A stretch of 64,000 bases of DNA from Deltaproteobacteria bacterium (GCA_020632995.1 JACKEN010000001.1:186001-250000); one strand, 5' to 3'. Counted from the first letter of the stretch, positions 16,637 through 25,331 are shown. Program-made: numbers and translations. The notes: generated from the sequence alone by a model not told the origin.

Positions 16637-17755
16637 CTATCGCACGCACTGGTGCTTGGCGAAGTCCTCCCGCAGCCCGTCGCGGCACGACGGCACCCGC
16701 TCCACCACGTGGCAAGGCCGCTTGCCGAGGCCGCCGCAGCCGTCCGCGACCCAGCGGTTGCCATCGAAGCGCTGGGTGAGGGCGGCGCTCCCGCGCAGGT
16801 CGACCGGGAGGACGGTGGCGCCCACGCTGACCGCGACCGCGACCCCCACGAACTGCCGGTAGTCGAAGCCCACCCCGCCCGGGAACTCGGGGAGCGGCGC
16901 GAACCACAGGCCGAGCGAGCCGCCGACCGAGGCGCCCTGGAACACGCTGCGGCCGGCCGCGAACGAGAAGCCGCGCGCCTCGCCCACGATGTCCCTGGGG
17001 CGCGGCATGTAGAAGGCCACCGCCACCGAGGCGGAGCCGCCGGTGATCAGGCCCGCGTTGACCCCGAAGGTCCGGTAGAGCACCGCGGGCCCGCCCTGCG
17101 GCGAGATGTCGATCGCGAGGCCGAGCTCCATGCTGCCGCCGATCCCCACGCCGCCCTCCACCACGACCCCGATGGTCACCGTCATCGGCAGGTGCGCGCG
17201 GACGCCCTCCAACGAGCGGCGCAGCGGCGCGAGGTCGATGTTCTGCATGATCTCCGCGACCTTCTGCGCCTTCACGTCGCGCTCGAACCCGCCCTGGGTG
17301 AAGTAGCGCGCGGTCGGCCCATTGGTGAGGCCCTGGGCGAACGCGGTCAGCGCCTTCGCCACCTTCTCGTTCTCGCTGACGAAGCGCCGCGCGAAGGCCT
17401 CGAACTCGGCCGAGGCCTGCTTCGCCGCGACGTTGGCGGAGCCGTCCTTGGGCTTCACGCACCGGTTGACCGCGAAGTCCTCGACCAGGCCGCCGTCGCA
17501 GGAGGGGACCCGCTCCGTCACCAGGCAAGGCCGCTTGCCCTCGCCCCCGCAGTCGGGCGCCGGCTTGGGCTTCGGCTGGCTCTTCTTCACGCAGCGCTTC
17601 AGCTGAAAGTTCTCGACCAGCCCCGAGTTGCAGGACGGCACGCGCTCCAGCACCGTGCACGGGCGCTGGTTCTCCCCGCCGCACTTTCCCGCCACCGCGG
17701 TCCCCGCCATCAAGAATGAGGCGGAGACACCCGCCCAAATCAACCAAGCACGCAT
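16637..17755 (-). CDS. Secreted protein with three copies of a Cys module flanking a beta-rich domain
   Basis: 372 residues with a signal peptide (MRAWLIWAGVSASFLMAGTA). A 32-residue module with the pattern CGG-x4-RPC-x-V-x-ERVPSC-x2-GL-x-E-x-F-x4-CV occurs twice after the signal (about 24-56 and 67-99) and once at the very C-terminus (about 340-372). Four Cys per module suggest two disulfides. Between them lie a helical stretch and a Gly-rich beta domain (VVVEGGVGIGGSMELGLAID, ITGGSASVAVAFYMP) that could be a small barrel or jelly roll. I do not recognise the family. Two perfect dispersed palindromes fall inside the second and third modules. Confidence 0.8.
   Translation of the reverse strand: MRAWLIWAGVSASFLMAGTAVAGKCGGENQRPCTVLERVPSCNSGLVENFQLKRCVKKSQPKPKPAPDCGGEGKRPCLVTERVPSCDGGLVEDFAVNRCVKPKDGSANVAAKQASAEFEAFARRFVSENEKVAKALTAFAQGLTNGPTARYFTQGGFERDVKAQKVAEIMQNIDLAPLRRSLEGVRAHLPMTVTIGVVVEGGVGIGGSMELGLAIDISPQGGPAVLYRTFGVNAGLITGGSASVAVAFYMPRPRDIVGEARGFSFAAGRSVFQGASVGGSLGLWFAPLPEFPGGVGFDYRQFVGVAVAVSVGATVLPVDLRGSAALTQRFDGNRWVADGCGGLGKRPCHVVERVPSCRDGLREDFAKHQCVR
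16712..16725. repeat. Dispersed palindrome GCAAG-N4-CTTGC
   Basis: Perfect copy, spacer GCCG, within the third Cys module of the 16637-17755 gene. It encodes the module residues GKRPC, so it may be copied along with the protein repeat. Confidence 0.6.
17525..17538. repeat. Dispersed palindrome GCAAG-N4-CTTGC
   Basis: Perfect copy with the same spacer (GCCG) as 16712, in the second Cys module. The first module does not contain it. Confidence 0.6.
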
Positions 17756-17908
17756 TTCTGGAACACTACACGAGATCTGCGCAAACCCCAGCCATGAGGG
17801 TAAAAGCTGAGGGACCTGCTCGGTCTCGCCCACGCCTACCGCTGCGGCGCGGGATGACCTCACCTCGGGATTCAGGTAGAGGCGGGGGATGGTCCGGGAG
17901 GTCTGCCC

Positions 17909-19276
17909 GTGATCCGCCGCCTCGGCGCGCGCCTGGAGCGCCTCTTCCGGGCCGCTACGCCGGATCCGTTCGTCCTCGCCATCCTGCTGACCGCCCTCAC
18001 CGGCGCCCTGGCGCTCCTGAAGACCTCCGGGGACCTCCCCGCGGTGGTGGCCGCCTGGCAGAGCCCCAAGGGCTTCTGGGGCCTCCTCGAGTTCGCCATG
18101 CAGATGTGCCTGGTGCTGGTCACCGGGCACGCCCTCGCGAGCGCGCCGGCGGTCCGGACGGTCATCGCGAGGCTGGTGGACCTGCCCCGGAGCCCGGGCG
18201 GGGCGGGGGCCCTGGTGGCCGCGGTGTCGGTGGCCACCAGCTTCCTCAACTGGGGCCTGGCCCTCATCGTGGGGGCCCTGTTGGCCCGCGAGATGGGGCG
18301 CTCCTGCCAGCGGCGGGGGATCCGGGTGCACTACCCGCTCCTCGTCGCGGCGGGCTACACCGGGCTCATGACCTGGCACGGCGGCTTCTCGGGCTCCGCG
18401 CCCCTGAAGGTCACCACCGCCGCCGACCTCGCCAAGATGCTCCCCGAGGCCCTCGCCGCCCGGACCGCGCCGATCTCGCTCTTCGAGACCATCCTGTCGC
18501 CCCTGAACCTCGTGGTGGGGGTCGGGCTCTTGATCGGGGTGCCGCTGCTGGTCTGGGCCTTGACCCCCGGCGCCGCCGACGACGTCTCGGGCTTCAGTGA
18601 GTTCGGGGTGGCCCAGGAAACCCCTGCGCCCACAGCGGCCCCCGCCACCACGTTCTCGGAGCGCCTCGAGGTGAGCCGCCTCGTCACCGCGACCCTGGCG
18701 GTGCCGCTCGCGGTGGCGCTGTTCCTCTACTTCCGGGCCAACGGGGTGGCTCGCCTCGATCCGAACGCGGTGAACCTGACCCTCCTCACGGTCGGGCTGG
18801 TGGCCCACCGCACCCCCCGGGCGTACGGGGAGGCGGTGGCGGAGGGGGTGAAGGGCTGCGCCGGGATCATCCTCCAGTTCCCGCTCTACGGCGGGATCCT
18901 CGGCATGATGGTGGGCACCGGGCTCGCGAAGACCCTCGCCGGGTGGGCCGCCGCCACGGGCTCGGAATCCGGCTACCTGGTCCTGACGTTCTTCTCGGCG
19001 GGCGCCCTGAACCTCTTCGTCCCCAGCGGGGGCGGGCAGTGGGCGGTGCAGGGGCCCATCGCGCTGGAGGCGGCCACCCAGCTCGGCGTGCCCTTGGGCT
19101 CGGCGGTGATGGCGGTGGCCTACGGAGACCAATGGACCAACATGTTGCAGCCGTTCTGGGCCCTGCCACTCCTGGGGATCACGGGAGTTCGCGCCCGAGA
19201 CATCATGGGGTACACGGCCACGATCATGCTGGTGTCGGGCCTGTGGTTCGTGACAGGCCTGGTCGTGCTGGGGTGA
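17909..19276 (+). CDS. atoE: Short-chain fatty acid transporter, AtoE family
   Basis: 455 residues from GTG, with about 10-12 membrane segments. Family landmarks include an N-terminal ATPDPFVLAILLTALTGALA, SFLNWGLALIVGALLAREMG, AAGYTGLMTWHGGFSGSAPL and the late FFSAGALNLFVPSGGGQW with GDQWTNMLQPFWALPLLG. AtoE-type carriers take up short-chain fatty acids such as acetoacetate or butyrate for CoA-dependent degradation. It is divergent from the Cys-module protein (153 bp between starts) and its stop is 12 bases before the next ATG. Confidence 0.92.
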   Translation: MIRRLGARLERLFRAATPDPFVLAILLTALTGALALLKTSGDLPAVVAAWQSPKGFWGLLEFAMQMCLVLVTGHALASAPAVRTVIARLVDLPRSPGGAGALVAAVSVATSFLNWGLALIVGALLAREMGRSCQRRGIRVHYPLLVAAGYTGLMTWHGGFSGSAPLKVTTAADLAKMLPEALAARTAPISLFETILSPLNLVVGVGLLIGVPLLVWALTPGAADDVSGFSEFGVAQETPAPTAAPATTFSERLEVSRLVTATLAVPLAVALFLYFRANGVARLDPNAVNLTLLTVGLVAHRTPRAYGEAVAEGVKGCAGIILQFPLYGGILGMMVGTGLAKTLAGWAAATGSESGYLVLTFFSAGALNLFVPSGGGQWAVQGPIALEAATQLGVPLGSAVMAVAYGDQWTNMLQPFWALPLLGITGVRARDIMGYTATIMLVSGLWFVTGLVVLG

Positions 19277-19287
19277 GCCGACCGGCG

Positions 19288-20046
19288 ATGTCGAAGAAGG
19301 CGGTCATAGAGGCCTTCCGGGCCCACGTGGTCCCCGCCCTGCGGGCGGTGGGCTTCGTGGGGCGCCAGGGCCACTACCTGCGCCGTCAGGGCGCGGTGAC
19401 CCACGTGGTGGAGCTGCAGCACTCCATCTACGGCGGGCGCTTCACCGTGAACCTCGGCCTGGGGCTCGAGTGGCTCCACCCGCAGGTCCGCTGGATCCCG
19501 GAGCCGGTCCTCGGCCCGCACGCCCACGACTGCACCCGGTGGGTGCGCCTGGGCCTGGTGACCCCGGTCCGGGCCGACGTGTGGTGGTCCTTCGTCGAAG
19601 ACGAGGGGAGCCTCGAGGAGACCATGACCCGGGTCGCCGCCGACCTGCGCGAGCACGGGCTGCCCTGGCTGGAGGCGGAGAGCGACGAGGAGGCGTTCCT
19701 CCGCTTCGCCCGCGACAAGCTCGAGCGCTCCCGCAGCCGGCAGCACCCGCTGGGGTGCTTCATCGAGCTGCGCTTGATGGCCGCGGTGCTCGCCTGGCGC
19801 GGCGACGCGGCGGAGGCCGAGCACTTCTGCCAGCAGGCGGGGGCGCTGTGGAACGAGGAGCGGGCGCGGCTGGCCGAGGCTCGACGCCTCTACCGGCACC
19901 GGCACCCGGATCGCGCCCCGGAGCTGCCGCAGGTCCCCGACCTCCAGCAGGAGCTGGAGGACCTCATCGAGCCCACCACGGGCGACTCGGCGTTTTCTGC
20001 GTCGGCGGCCGCGGCGGTGCGGCGGTCGCGGTCCGGGCAGCCTTGA
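19288..20046 (+). CDS. DUF4304-like protein
   Basis: 252 residues. MSKKAVIEAFRAHVVPALRAVGFVGRQGHYLRR and the later VVELQHSIYGGRFTVNLGLG match the DUF4304 pattern, a small family of unknown function often placed near toxin-immunity or phage-related genes. A GTG at 19273 overlaps the transporter stop as GTGA and would add five residues, so coupling is possible. The C-terminal 27 residues (after EDLIEP) are low complexity and overlap the convergent gene by 83 bases; a premature stop lost by sequence error is possible. Confidence 0.75.
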   Translation: MSKKAVIEAFRAHVVPALRAVGFVGRQGHYLRRQGAVTHVVELQHSIYGGRFTVNLGLGLEWLHPQVRWIPEPVLGPHAHDCTRWVRLGLVTPVRADVWWSFVEDEGSLEETMTRVAADLREHGLPWLEAESDEEAFLRFARDKLERSRSRQHPLGCFIELRLMAAVLAWRGDAAEAEHFCQQAGALWNEERARLAEARRLYRHRHPDRAPELPQVPDLQQELEDLIEPTTGDSAFSASAAAAVRRSRSGQP

Positions 20047-20713
20047 TCTGCTCCGGCGGCACCAGCATGCGCCGGTCCCGGTCCCAGGCCACCGCGCGGG
20101 CGTAGCCGAGGAAGCGGGCTCGCGCGTCGAACACCGGCATCCCGCGCTCCAGGGTGAGGTCGACCCGCGGGTGCCCCTCGAGCTCCTCCTGGTCGCCGGT
20201 GTCCGTCAACACGCCTTGCGCCACGCCGGCCAGCTCGAGGGTCGAGACCAGCGCGAAGACCGACATGTCGACGACGCGCTCCCGCTTCGGCACCACCCCC
20301 TTCACCGGGTAGAGGCCGAGGGAGGCCAGGGGCACCTCGGGCACCAGCACCGCCACCCGGCGCTCGTGGTCCACCACCGCCACCTTCGCCGGGCCGTGCC
20401 CCTTGGGGCCGACCAGGGTCACCGCGCTCGCGTCCTGCACGAGGAAGGAGAGGGCGATGATCCGGTCCTCGGCCAGGACCACCCCGTAGCCGGTGCGCGG
20501 GTTCTCGCCGAGCACCGCGCCGGTGTCCTTCACCGCGACCTGGAGCATCGGCACGTGCAGGAGCAGGCGCTTGGCCATCGCCTCCTGGTCCGAGGCGTCG
20601 AGGGGGTCGTAGGGCGCGGTCCGCGCGAGCTCGGCCGGGCCCGCGGCCTTCGCGGGGGGCGGCGGGGGCGGCGACGCCAGGGCGGCGAGGCAGACGAGGC
20701 TCGCCGCGATCAC
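19964..20713 (-). CDS. Protease-like secreted protein lacking catalytic residues
   Basis: 249 residues from GTG at 20713, with AGGAG five bases upstream and a GTGA overlap with the previous gene. Signal peptide VIAASLVCLAALA. The core follows trypsin/DegP strand order (TGYGVVLAEDRIIALSFLV, then VAVVDHERRVAVLVPE, then a late LERGMPVFDARARFLGYA), but the expected His, Asp and Gly-Asn-Ser-Gly are absent at their usual places. I infer a catalytically dead periplasmic domain, perhaps a chaperone or regulator. It is the last gene of the beta-helix operon. Confidence 0.7.
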   Translation of the reverse strand: MIAASLVCLAALASPPPPPPAKAAGPAELARTAPYDPLDASDQEAMAKRLLLHVPMLQVAVKDTGAVLGENPRTGYGVVLAEDRIIALSFLVQDASAVTLVGPKGHGPAKVAVVDHERRVAVLVPEVPLASLGLYPVKGVVPKRERVVDMSVFALVSTLELAGVAQGVLTDTGDQEELEGHPRVDLTLERGMPVFDARARFLGYARAVAWDRDRRMLVPPEQIKAARTATAAPPRPPTQKTPSRPWWAR

Positions 20714-21996
20714 GCGGACTCCTGGCCGAGGGGCACGAGGGTGCCGCGGTCCCGCACGAGCGGGGTCCCGGGCCGCAGGCCCTCGGGCACCACCCGGATC
20801 ACCTCGTCCGGTCGCATCACCACCACGGTGTCGTTCGGGATCTCGCGCCCCGGCTGCACCAGCACCTTGGCCGCCATCTTGGCCCGGTGCCCGATCACCG
20901 ACCCGAGGAAGGCCCGGCCGGAGTCGACCAGGGCGCCGTCCTTCTCGACCTTCACGTGGCCCACGAACTTGGCGTCCACGAAGGAGGCCCACGCGTTGAC
21001 GAAGGCGCCTCGCCCGATGAGCGAGACCTGGAGCTTGTAGTTCCCCACCGTGGCCTCGGGATAGACGACGGACGAGACGAGGAAGGTATTCGTGGTGATG
21101 AGGGCATCCTTGCCCACCACGCAGTTCAGGAGCACCGCGTGGTCCTGGATCACCGCCCCGTCTCCGATCACGCAGTTACGGACGGTGGCGTTGGCCCCGA
21201 CCGTGACCCCCATACCCAGGATCGAGGCGGACACGTAGGCGCTCGGGTGCACGTCGCTCTTTCGCCCTCGCCACACCAGGCGGTCGAGGAGCCTGTGCCG
21301 GTTCAGGCTGAACGCGGTGAGGGCCCGCCAGATCCCCCACAGGGGCTTCCTGCGCAGCAGCTCCATCCACCGGATCCCGAACGCGATCTGGTTCAGCCAC
21401 AGCACGTGGACCCAGTGCTCCACCGACACCACCACGGTGGAGGTCACCGGGTAGCGCAGGGTGCGCTTCTCGCCCTCGCCGATGGTGGGCAAGGGGACCT
21501 GCGCCACCAGCTCCCGCTTGGGCACGTCCACCGGGGTCGCCGCCGCCACCACCTGGTCCATCCAGGCCACCGGGTCGTCGCCCGGGGCGGGGAGCTCGGC
21601 CCCGTCCACCCGCACCACGTGGTGCACCACCAGCTCGTCCTTCTGCAGGACGGCTTGCAGCGGGAGGGTGTACTCCACCGAGGCGTTCATCGACAGGGCG
21701 AGGGCCGCGGGCCGGGGCGCCTTCCTGGTCGCCTTCAGGAAGTCGGTGGCCGCCTTCTCGGACACGTAGATCCGGTCGAGGAGCAGGATCACCGGCTTGT
21801 TCGCCGGGGCGTCCTTCACCCGGGCCGCCGCCTCCTGGGGGGTGGCGGCGCGGACCACCTCGAACTTCAGGACCTCCCCGAAGGCGCGGTCTTGGGTGGC
21901 GGCGATGGGCTCGTCGGTGAACAGGGCCTCGCGGCACGGATCCCCGAAGGGGGAGATCCGCCCGGGGGTCTCGAGGATCACCGCCCGCCCGCGCAT
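20710..21996 (-). CDS. Left-handed beta-helix (hexapeptide-repeat) protein
   Basis: 428 residues. Residues about 255-370 are hexapeptide turns of the LbetaH fold (SAYVSASILGMGVTVGANAT, VIGDGAVIQDHAVLLNCVVG), as in acyltransferases and nucleotidyltransferase tails; a clear CoA-binding His is not evident. The N-terminal half is a mixed alpha/beta domain of unknown kind that includes EHWVHVLWLNQIAFGIRWME. It is a paralogue of the upstream gene 22047-23204 (both start with G-R-I-x-P-FGDP and contain HWVHVLW). Overlapping GTGA coupling links it to the protease-like gene. Confidence 0.8.
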   Translation of the reverse strand: MRGRAVILETPGRISPFGDPCREALFTDEPIAATQDRAFGEVLKFEVVRAATPQEAAARVKDAPANKPVILLLDRIYVSEKAATDFLKATRKAPRPAALALSMNASVEYTLPLQAVLQKDELVVHHVVRVDGAELPAPGDDPVAWMDQVVAAATPVDVPKRELVAQVPLPTIGEGEKRTLRYPVTSTVVVSVEHWVHVLWLNQIAFGIRWMELLRRKPLWGIWRALTAFSLNRHRLLDRLVWRGRKSDVHPSAYVSASILGMGVTVGANATVRNCVIGDGAVIQDHAVLLNCVVGKDALITTNTFLVSSVVYPEATVGNYKLQVSLIGRGAFVNAWASFVDAKFVGHVKVEKDGALVDSGRAFLGSVIGHRAKMAAKVLVQPGREIPNDTVVVMRPDEVIRVVPEGLRPGTPLVRDRGTLVPLGQESA

Positions 21997-22046
21997 GGTG
22001 GGGGAGCGTCGACGAGCGGGCGCACAGATGCAAGGGGGCGCCCTGC

Positions 22047-23204
22047 CTACGTCGCCAGCTCCTCCGGCGCGTAGCCGGGCTCCACCTCGGTCACCGGCAC
22101 CAGGGCGCCCTCGTTCCAGCACATCGGCGTCCCCGGCGGCGCGTCCGCCACCTTGAACACCCCCTCCGCCTTGCGCATCACCACCGTGGTGCGGTTCGGG
22201 AGCGCCCGGCCGGGGGCCACGATGGTGCGGGCGCCCAGGATCGAGCCGTGGCCGGCGCAGCCGCCGAGGACCTTTCGGCCGGTGTCCACCTCGACCCCCC
22301 GGTGCTGGACGGTGATCGGCTCGCCCAGGGCGTCGCGCCAGAACACCACCCCGGTGGTCAAGAAGACCTGCCGACCGAGCAGGCTGTCTTGCAGGAGCAG
22401 GTTGGTGAGGGTGCCGCCGCCGAGCGCCACCACGTGCTCGAAGGTCGCGTCGGCCAGGGTGTGGGTGTCGGGGCCGAGGACCCCGTGGGCGAGCTTGGTG
22501 AAGTCCGAGAGCCGGGAGCGCGGCCCCACGTAGCAGTGCCGGAGCACGCAGCTCGCGCCGATCTCGGCCCCCGCCCCGATGATCGCCCCCTCGAGGTAGG
22601 CGCTCGGGTGTACGTCGGCGCCGGGGCCGATGACGCTCCCCCTGCGCCGCTTGCCCTCGGCGAAGGGCAACAGGGCCTGCACCCAGGCCTTCGCCGCCCA
22701 CAACACGTGCACCCAGTGCTGCACGTGCAGGGCGAAGGCGCCGCTCATCAGCACCGGCTCGGTGTAGGGCGGCGGGCCCAGCCGAGGGAGGGCGCGGGCG
22801 AGGGTGCGGGGCTCGAGCGCCACCAGGGTGGGCACCGCCTCGGCCCGCAAGCGGTCGAGGTCCGCGTCGGCCGGGGCGTCGAGGAACACGTCGTAGATCA
22901 GCCGGTCGCCGTCCCGGCGCACGTCGGACACCGCGGCCAGGGCCTCGAACACCGGGTGGGCGGGGAGGGCGAGGGCGGCGGGACGGCCCCCGGGGGTGGC
23001 CTTCGCGAAGGCGGCGAGCACCGCGTGGGTGGCGAGGGCGTGGTCGGCGAAGGTGAGGCGCTCCGCCGGGACCCTGCTCCGCAAGATCTCTTGCGCCCGG
23101 AGCTCGGCGAAGGTGGCGTCGAACAGCGGGAGCGCACCGACCGGGTCGCCGAAGGGCTCGATCCGCGTGCCGAGATCGAGGATGCGAGGGCCCGGGGCGG
23201 TCAC
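22047..23204 (-). CDS. Left-handed beta-helix (hexapeptide-repeat) protein, paralogue of 20710-21996
   Basis: 385 residues from GTG. Same organisation as its neighbour: N-terminal opening TRIEPFGDPVGALPLFD, the shared HVQHWVHVLWAAKAW, then hexapeptide coils (SAYLEGAIIGAGAEIGASCV, HCYVGPRSRLSDFTKLAHGV). The end VMRKAEGVFKVADAPPGTPM parallels VMRPDEVIRVVPEGLRPGTP in the partner. A tandem duplication followed by divergence is inferred. LbetaH proteins form trimers, so the two could make a heteromeric complex. Gap to the next gene is 50 bases. Confidence 0.8.
   Translation of the reverse strand: MTAPGPRILDLGTRIEPFGDPVGALPLFDATFAELRAQEILRSRVPAERLTFADHALATHAVLAAFAKATPGGRPAALALPAHPVFEALAAVSDVRRDGDRLIYDVFLDAPADADLDRLRAEAVPTLVALEPRTLARALPRLGPPPYTEPVLMSGAFALHVQHWVHVLWAAKAWVQALLPFAEGKRRRGSVIGPGADVHPSAYLEGAIIGAGAEIGASCVLRHCYVGPRSRLSDFTKLAHGVLGPDTHTLADATFEHVVALGGGTLTNLLLQDSLLGRQVFLTTGVVFWRDALGEPITVQHRGVEVDTGRKVLGGCAGHGSILGARTIVAPGRALPNRTTVVMRKAEGVFKVADAPPGTPMCWNEGALVPVTEVEPGYAPEELAT
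23081..23094. repeat. Dispersed palindrome GCAAG-N4-CTTGC
   Basis: Perfect copy, spacer ATCT. On the coding (minus) strand it reads CAA-GAG-ATC-TTG (Gln-Glu-Ile-Leu) in the beta-helix gene. Confidence 0.75.
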
Positions 23205-23215
23205 GGCGGCGGAGT

Positions 23216-23470
23216 CTAGCGAGGCTGTGGTCCGCGCGCGACCGTCAGCCGGTACCACACGCCGTTCGCCACGAGCGCGCCGGCCCCCAGCACCAGCGCG
23301 CCGGCCACCGCGCGCACCAAGACGACCCGCACCCCGAGCACGCCCTGGAACCCCACCGCCACCCGAGCCCCGTGCCCGACCGAGAGCATCGCGATCGCCG
23401 CGACCGCCGCGAGCGCGCGGGGCTCGAGCAGGCGCGGCAGGAGCCGCCGGCCTGCGTAGGACGGCACCAC
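23216..23470 (-). CDS. Small two-helix membrane protein, possibly truncated
   Basis: 84 residues if started at GTG 23470. Two hydrophobic segments are clear (ALAAVAAIAMLSVGHG and VVLVRAVAGALVLGAGALV), followed by a short cytosolic-type end. The open frame extends farther upstream but into non-coding-like sequence and the edge of a broken RCC1 gene, so this may be the 3' remnant of a larger membrane protein. Twelve-base spacing to the beta-helix gene suggests the same operon. Confidence 0.45.
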   Translation of the reverse strand: MVPSYAGRRLLPRLLEPRALAAVAAIAMLSVGHGARVAVGFQGVLGVRVVLVRAVAGALVLGAGALVANGVWYRLTVARGPQPR

Positions 23471-23559
23471 GCAGGCTCGCGCCACGCCGCGGCCGGTACC
23501 GACCGCCTGCGGCGGTGCGCCGCTGACGGGCGCTGCTGCAGATCGCGACGGGGCGGACT

Positions 23560-24479
23560 TCGCCAGTGCTCGGCGAAGGTGGCGCGTGCAGTGCTGGGGC
23601 GGGAACGCCCGGGCCAGCCGGTCCAGGCCATGGCTCGGTGCGCACTCCAGTCGCCGTGGGTGCCAGAGCGTGGCCGGCGGAGGTCTTGGACGCAACCGAG
23701 ATTGGTGGCGGTGCGTCCCATACGTGCGTGTTTCTGGCGGAGGCGACGCCTTACTGTGGGCTTGAACAACACTGGGCAGCTCGGTGATGGCACTGACGCG
23801 GACCATGTCGACGCGGTCGCCGCAAAACCGAGGGGAGTACAGGGCAGCAGGAGCTGACCTCGGAGGATTCATGATGCTGCGGGCTGCGGGGCCAGGGCGT
23901 ACCGGCCAGCGCTGAGACGCGGATGGGCGACTCGGCGTGGGAGCGACGCAGGACTTGCCGAGTCAGGCGGTGGAGCCCGCGTTGACCGGCCTCGACCAAG
24001 ATCCGGTGGTCGACGTCTCGGTGGGCTTCGGCCACTCCTGTGTCGTTCGAGCATCTGGCGCGCTCGAGTGCTGGGGAGAGATCGACGATCCGCGGGTCTT
24101 CGGTGGCATCGGCACGGTTCTGCAAGCGGACTTGCCGACGCGCATAGCCTCACCCGAGGCGATCGCGTTGGTGCACGGGCCCGATAGCGCGCAGGTCTGC
24201 GTCATCACCGCCGATCGGGGTCTCGCCTGCATGGGGCGCAACACCGAGGGGCAGCTCGGGGACGGGACGTACGTCGGTCGCACCGTACCGGTGTCGGTGC
24301 TCGCCGCCGACGGCTCGCCGCTCTCGGAGGTCACCGCGGTCTCCCAGTCCCAGCTCACGACTTGTGCGATCGCGGGTGACCAAGTCTGGTGTTGGGGCGG
24401 GAACCGAAGCGGCCAGCTCGGCGCCGATACGCCTGCCACGAGTCCCGTGCCGCTGCGTGTGGATGTGCCTTGCGAGTGA
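23560..24479 (+). pseudogene. Broken RCC1-repeat protein gene
   Basis: RCC1/BNR repeats occur in shifted frames: QCWGGNAR near 23600, GGGASHTCVFLAEATPYC near 23705-23755, then in another frame WGLNNTGQLGDGTDADHVD, then an intact 180-residue run from 23937 (GFGHSCVVRASGALECWGEI, GRNTEGQLGDGTYVG, QVWCWGGNRSGQLGADT). RCC1 repeats fold as a beta-propeller; extracellular forms are abundant in myxobacteria. The 5' end is missing and the joins need at least three shifts. It carries a perfect dispersed palindrome at 24122. Confidence 0.75.
24122..24135. repeat. Dispersed palindrome GCAAG-N4-CTTGC
   Basis: Perfect copy, spacer CGGA, reading CAA-GCG-GAC-TTG in the surviving frame of the broken RCC1 gene. 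Its persistence in a pseudogene is relevant to whether it is kept for DNA-level reasons. Confidence 0.75.
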
Positions 24480-24551
24480 TCGTCCACGAGTTGGAAGGCT
24501 GGGACGCGGAGCCCCGGATTTGGGGCCCCGCAAGGGGAGGGGGCGGCGGGC

Positions 24552-25331
24552 TCAGATGGCGGCGAGGCGGGCCTTCTGGGCCTCCTTCTCGCGCTCCTCG
24601 AGCACCCCGTGGATGAACTTGGAGCCGTTCTCGATGCAGTTGCCCATCATCTCGATGAGGAGCTGCTCCATGTTCTTCTTCGAGAGGCGCAGGGTGTCGT
24701 AGTACCGCTGGCGCTCGGTGGCGTGCCAGATGACCGGCATGTAGCCGTGGCGCATCAGCACGTAGTTCACGAGCAGGCGGCCGGTCTTCCCGGTGTGCTC
24801 CGCGAACGGGAAGATGCTCATGTACTCGTGGTGGAGGGCCGCCGCGAAGTGCACCGCGTCGTCGTCCTCGGGGTCGTTCTCGGCCGCCCAGTCCATCAGC
24901 TTGTTCATGCGGCTGGCGATGACGTTGGGCTGCGCGATGTCGTGGAAGTAGGCCCGGTGCAGCGGGATGTCCTTGCGGTAGCGGGCGGGCGAGAAGTCGG
25001 GCTCGCTCGCGCCGAGGACGGCGTGGATGCGCCGGACGAGGGCCATGTCGATCTTGCCGCCCTGGGGCGCCTCACGACGGATGAGCTCGACGCCGAGCTT
25101 CAGGTTGCGGATGTCCCCGTAGGTCTCGGGCGCTATGGGGCGCCCCTTGAGGGCGGAGGTCAGCTCCGCGTGGGTCAGGACGATGCCCTCCAAGGCGTTC
25201 TCATGGTAAATCCAAGAGAGCTCGAAGCTGTTCAGGAAATCCTTCCAGATATCGGGATGTTGCGCGGCCAGGTCCCGGAGGTCCTCGGTGCGGTCGTCGA
25301 TGTCCCGAAAGCTCTCACGCGTGGTTCCCAT
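24552..25331 (-). CDS. Fic-fold protein with degenerate catalytic motif
   Basis: 259 residues from ATG at 25331; a run of purines (GGGGGAAAGAG) precedes it. The fold is recognisable from IYHENALEGIVLTHAEL (position of the inhibitory-helix motif of Fic proteins) and IFPFAEHTGKTGRLLVNY. In active Fic enzymes the motif is HPFxDGNGRxxR; here residues 174-185 read FPFAEHTGKTGR, so the catalytic His is Phe, and Asn and the first Arg are also changed while the last Arg remains. Canonical AMP transfer is therefore unlikely. Role unknown. It is isolated, with 512 bp free upstream. Confidence 0.85.
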   Translation of the reverse strand: MGTTRESFRDIDDRTEDLRDLAAQHPDIWKDFLNSFELSWIYHENALEGIVLTHAELTSALKGRPIAPETYGDIRNLKLGVELIRREAPQGGKIDMALVRRIHAVLGASEPDFSPARYRKDIPLHRAYFHDIAQPNVIASRMNKLMDWAAENDPEDDDAVHFAAALHHEYMSIFPFAEHTGKTGRLLVNYVLMRHGYMPVIWHATERQRYYDTLRLSKKNMEQLLIEMMGNCIENGSKFIHGVLEEREKEAQKARLAAI

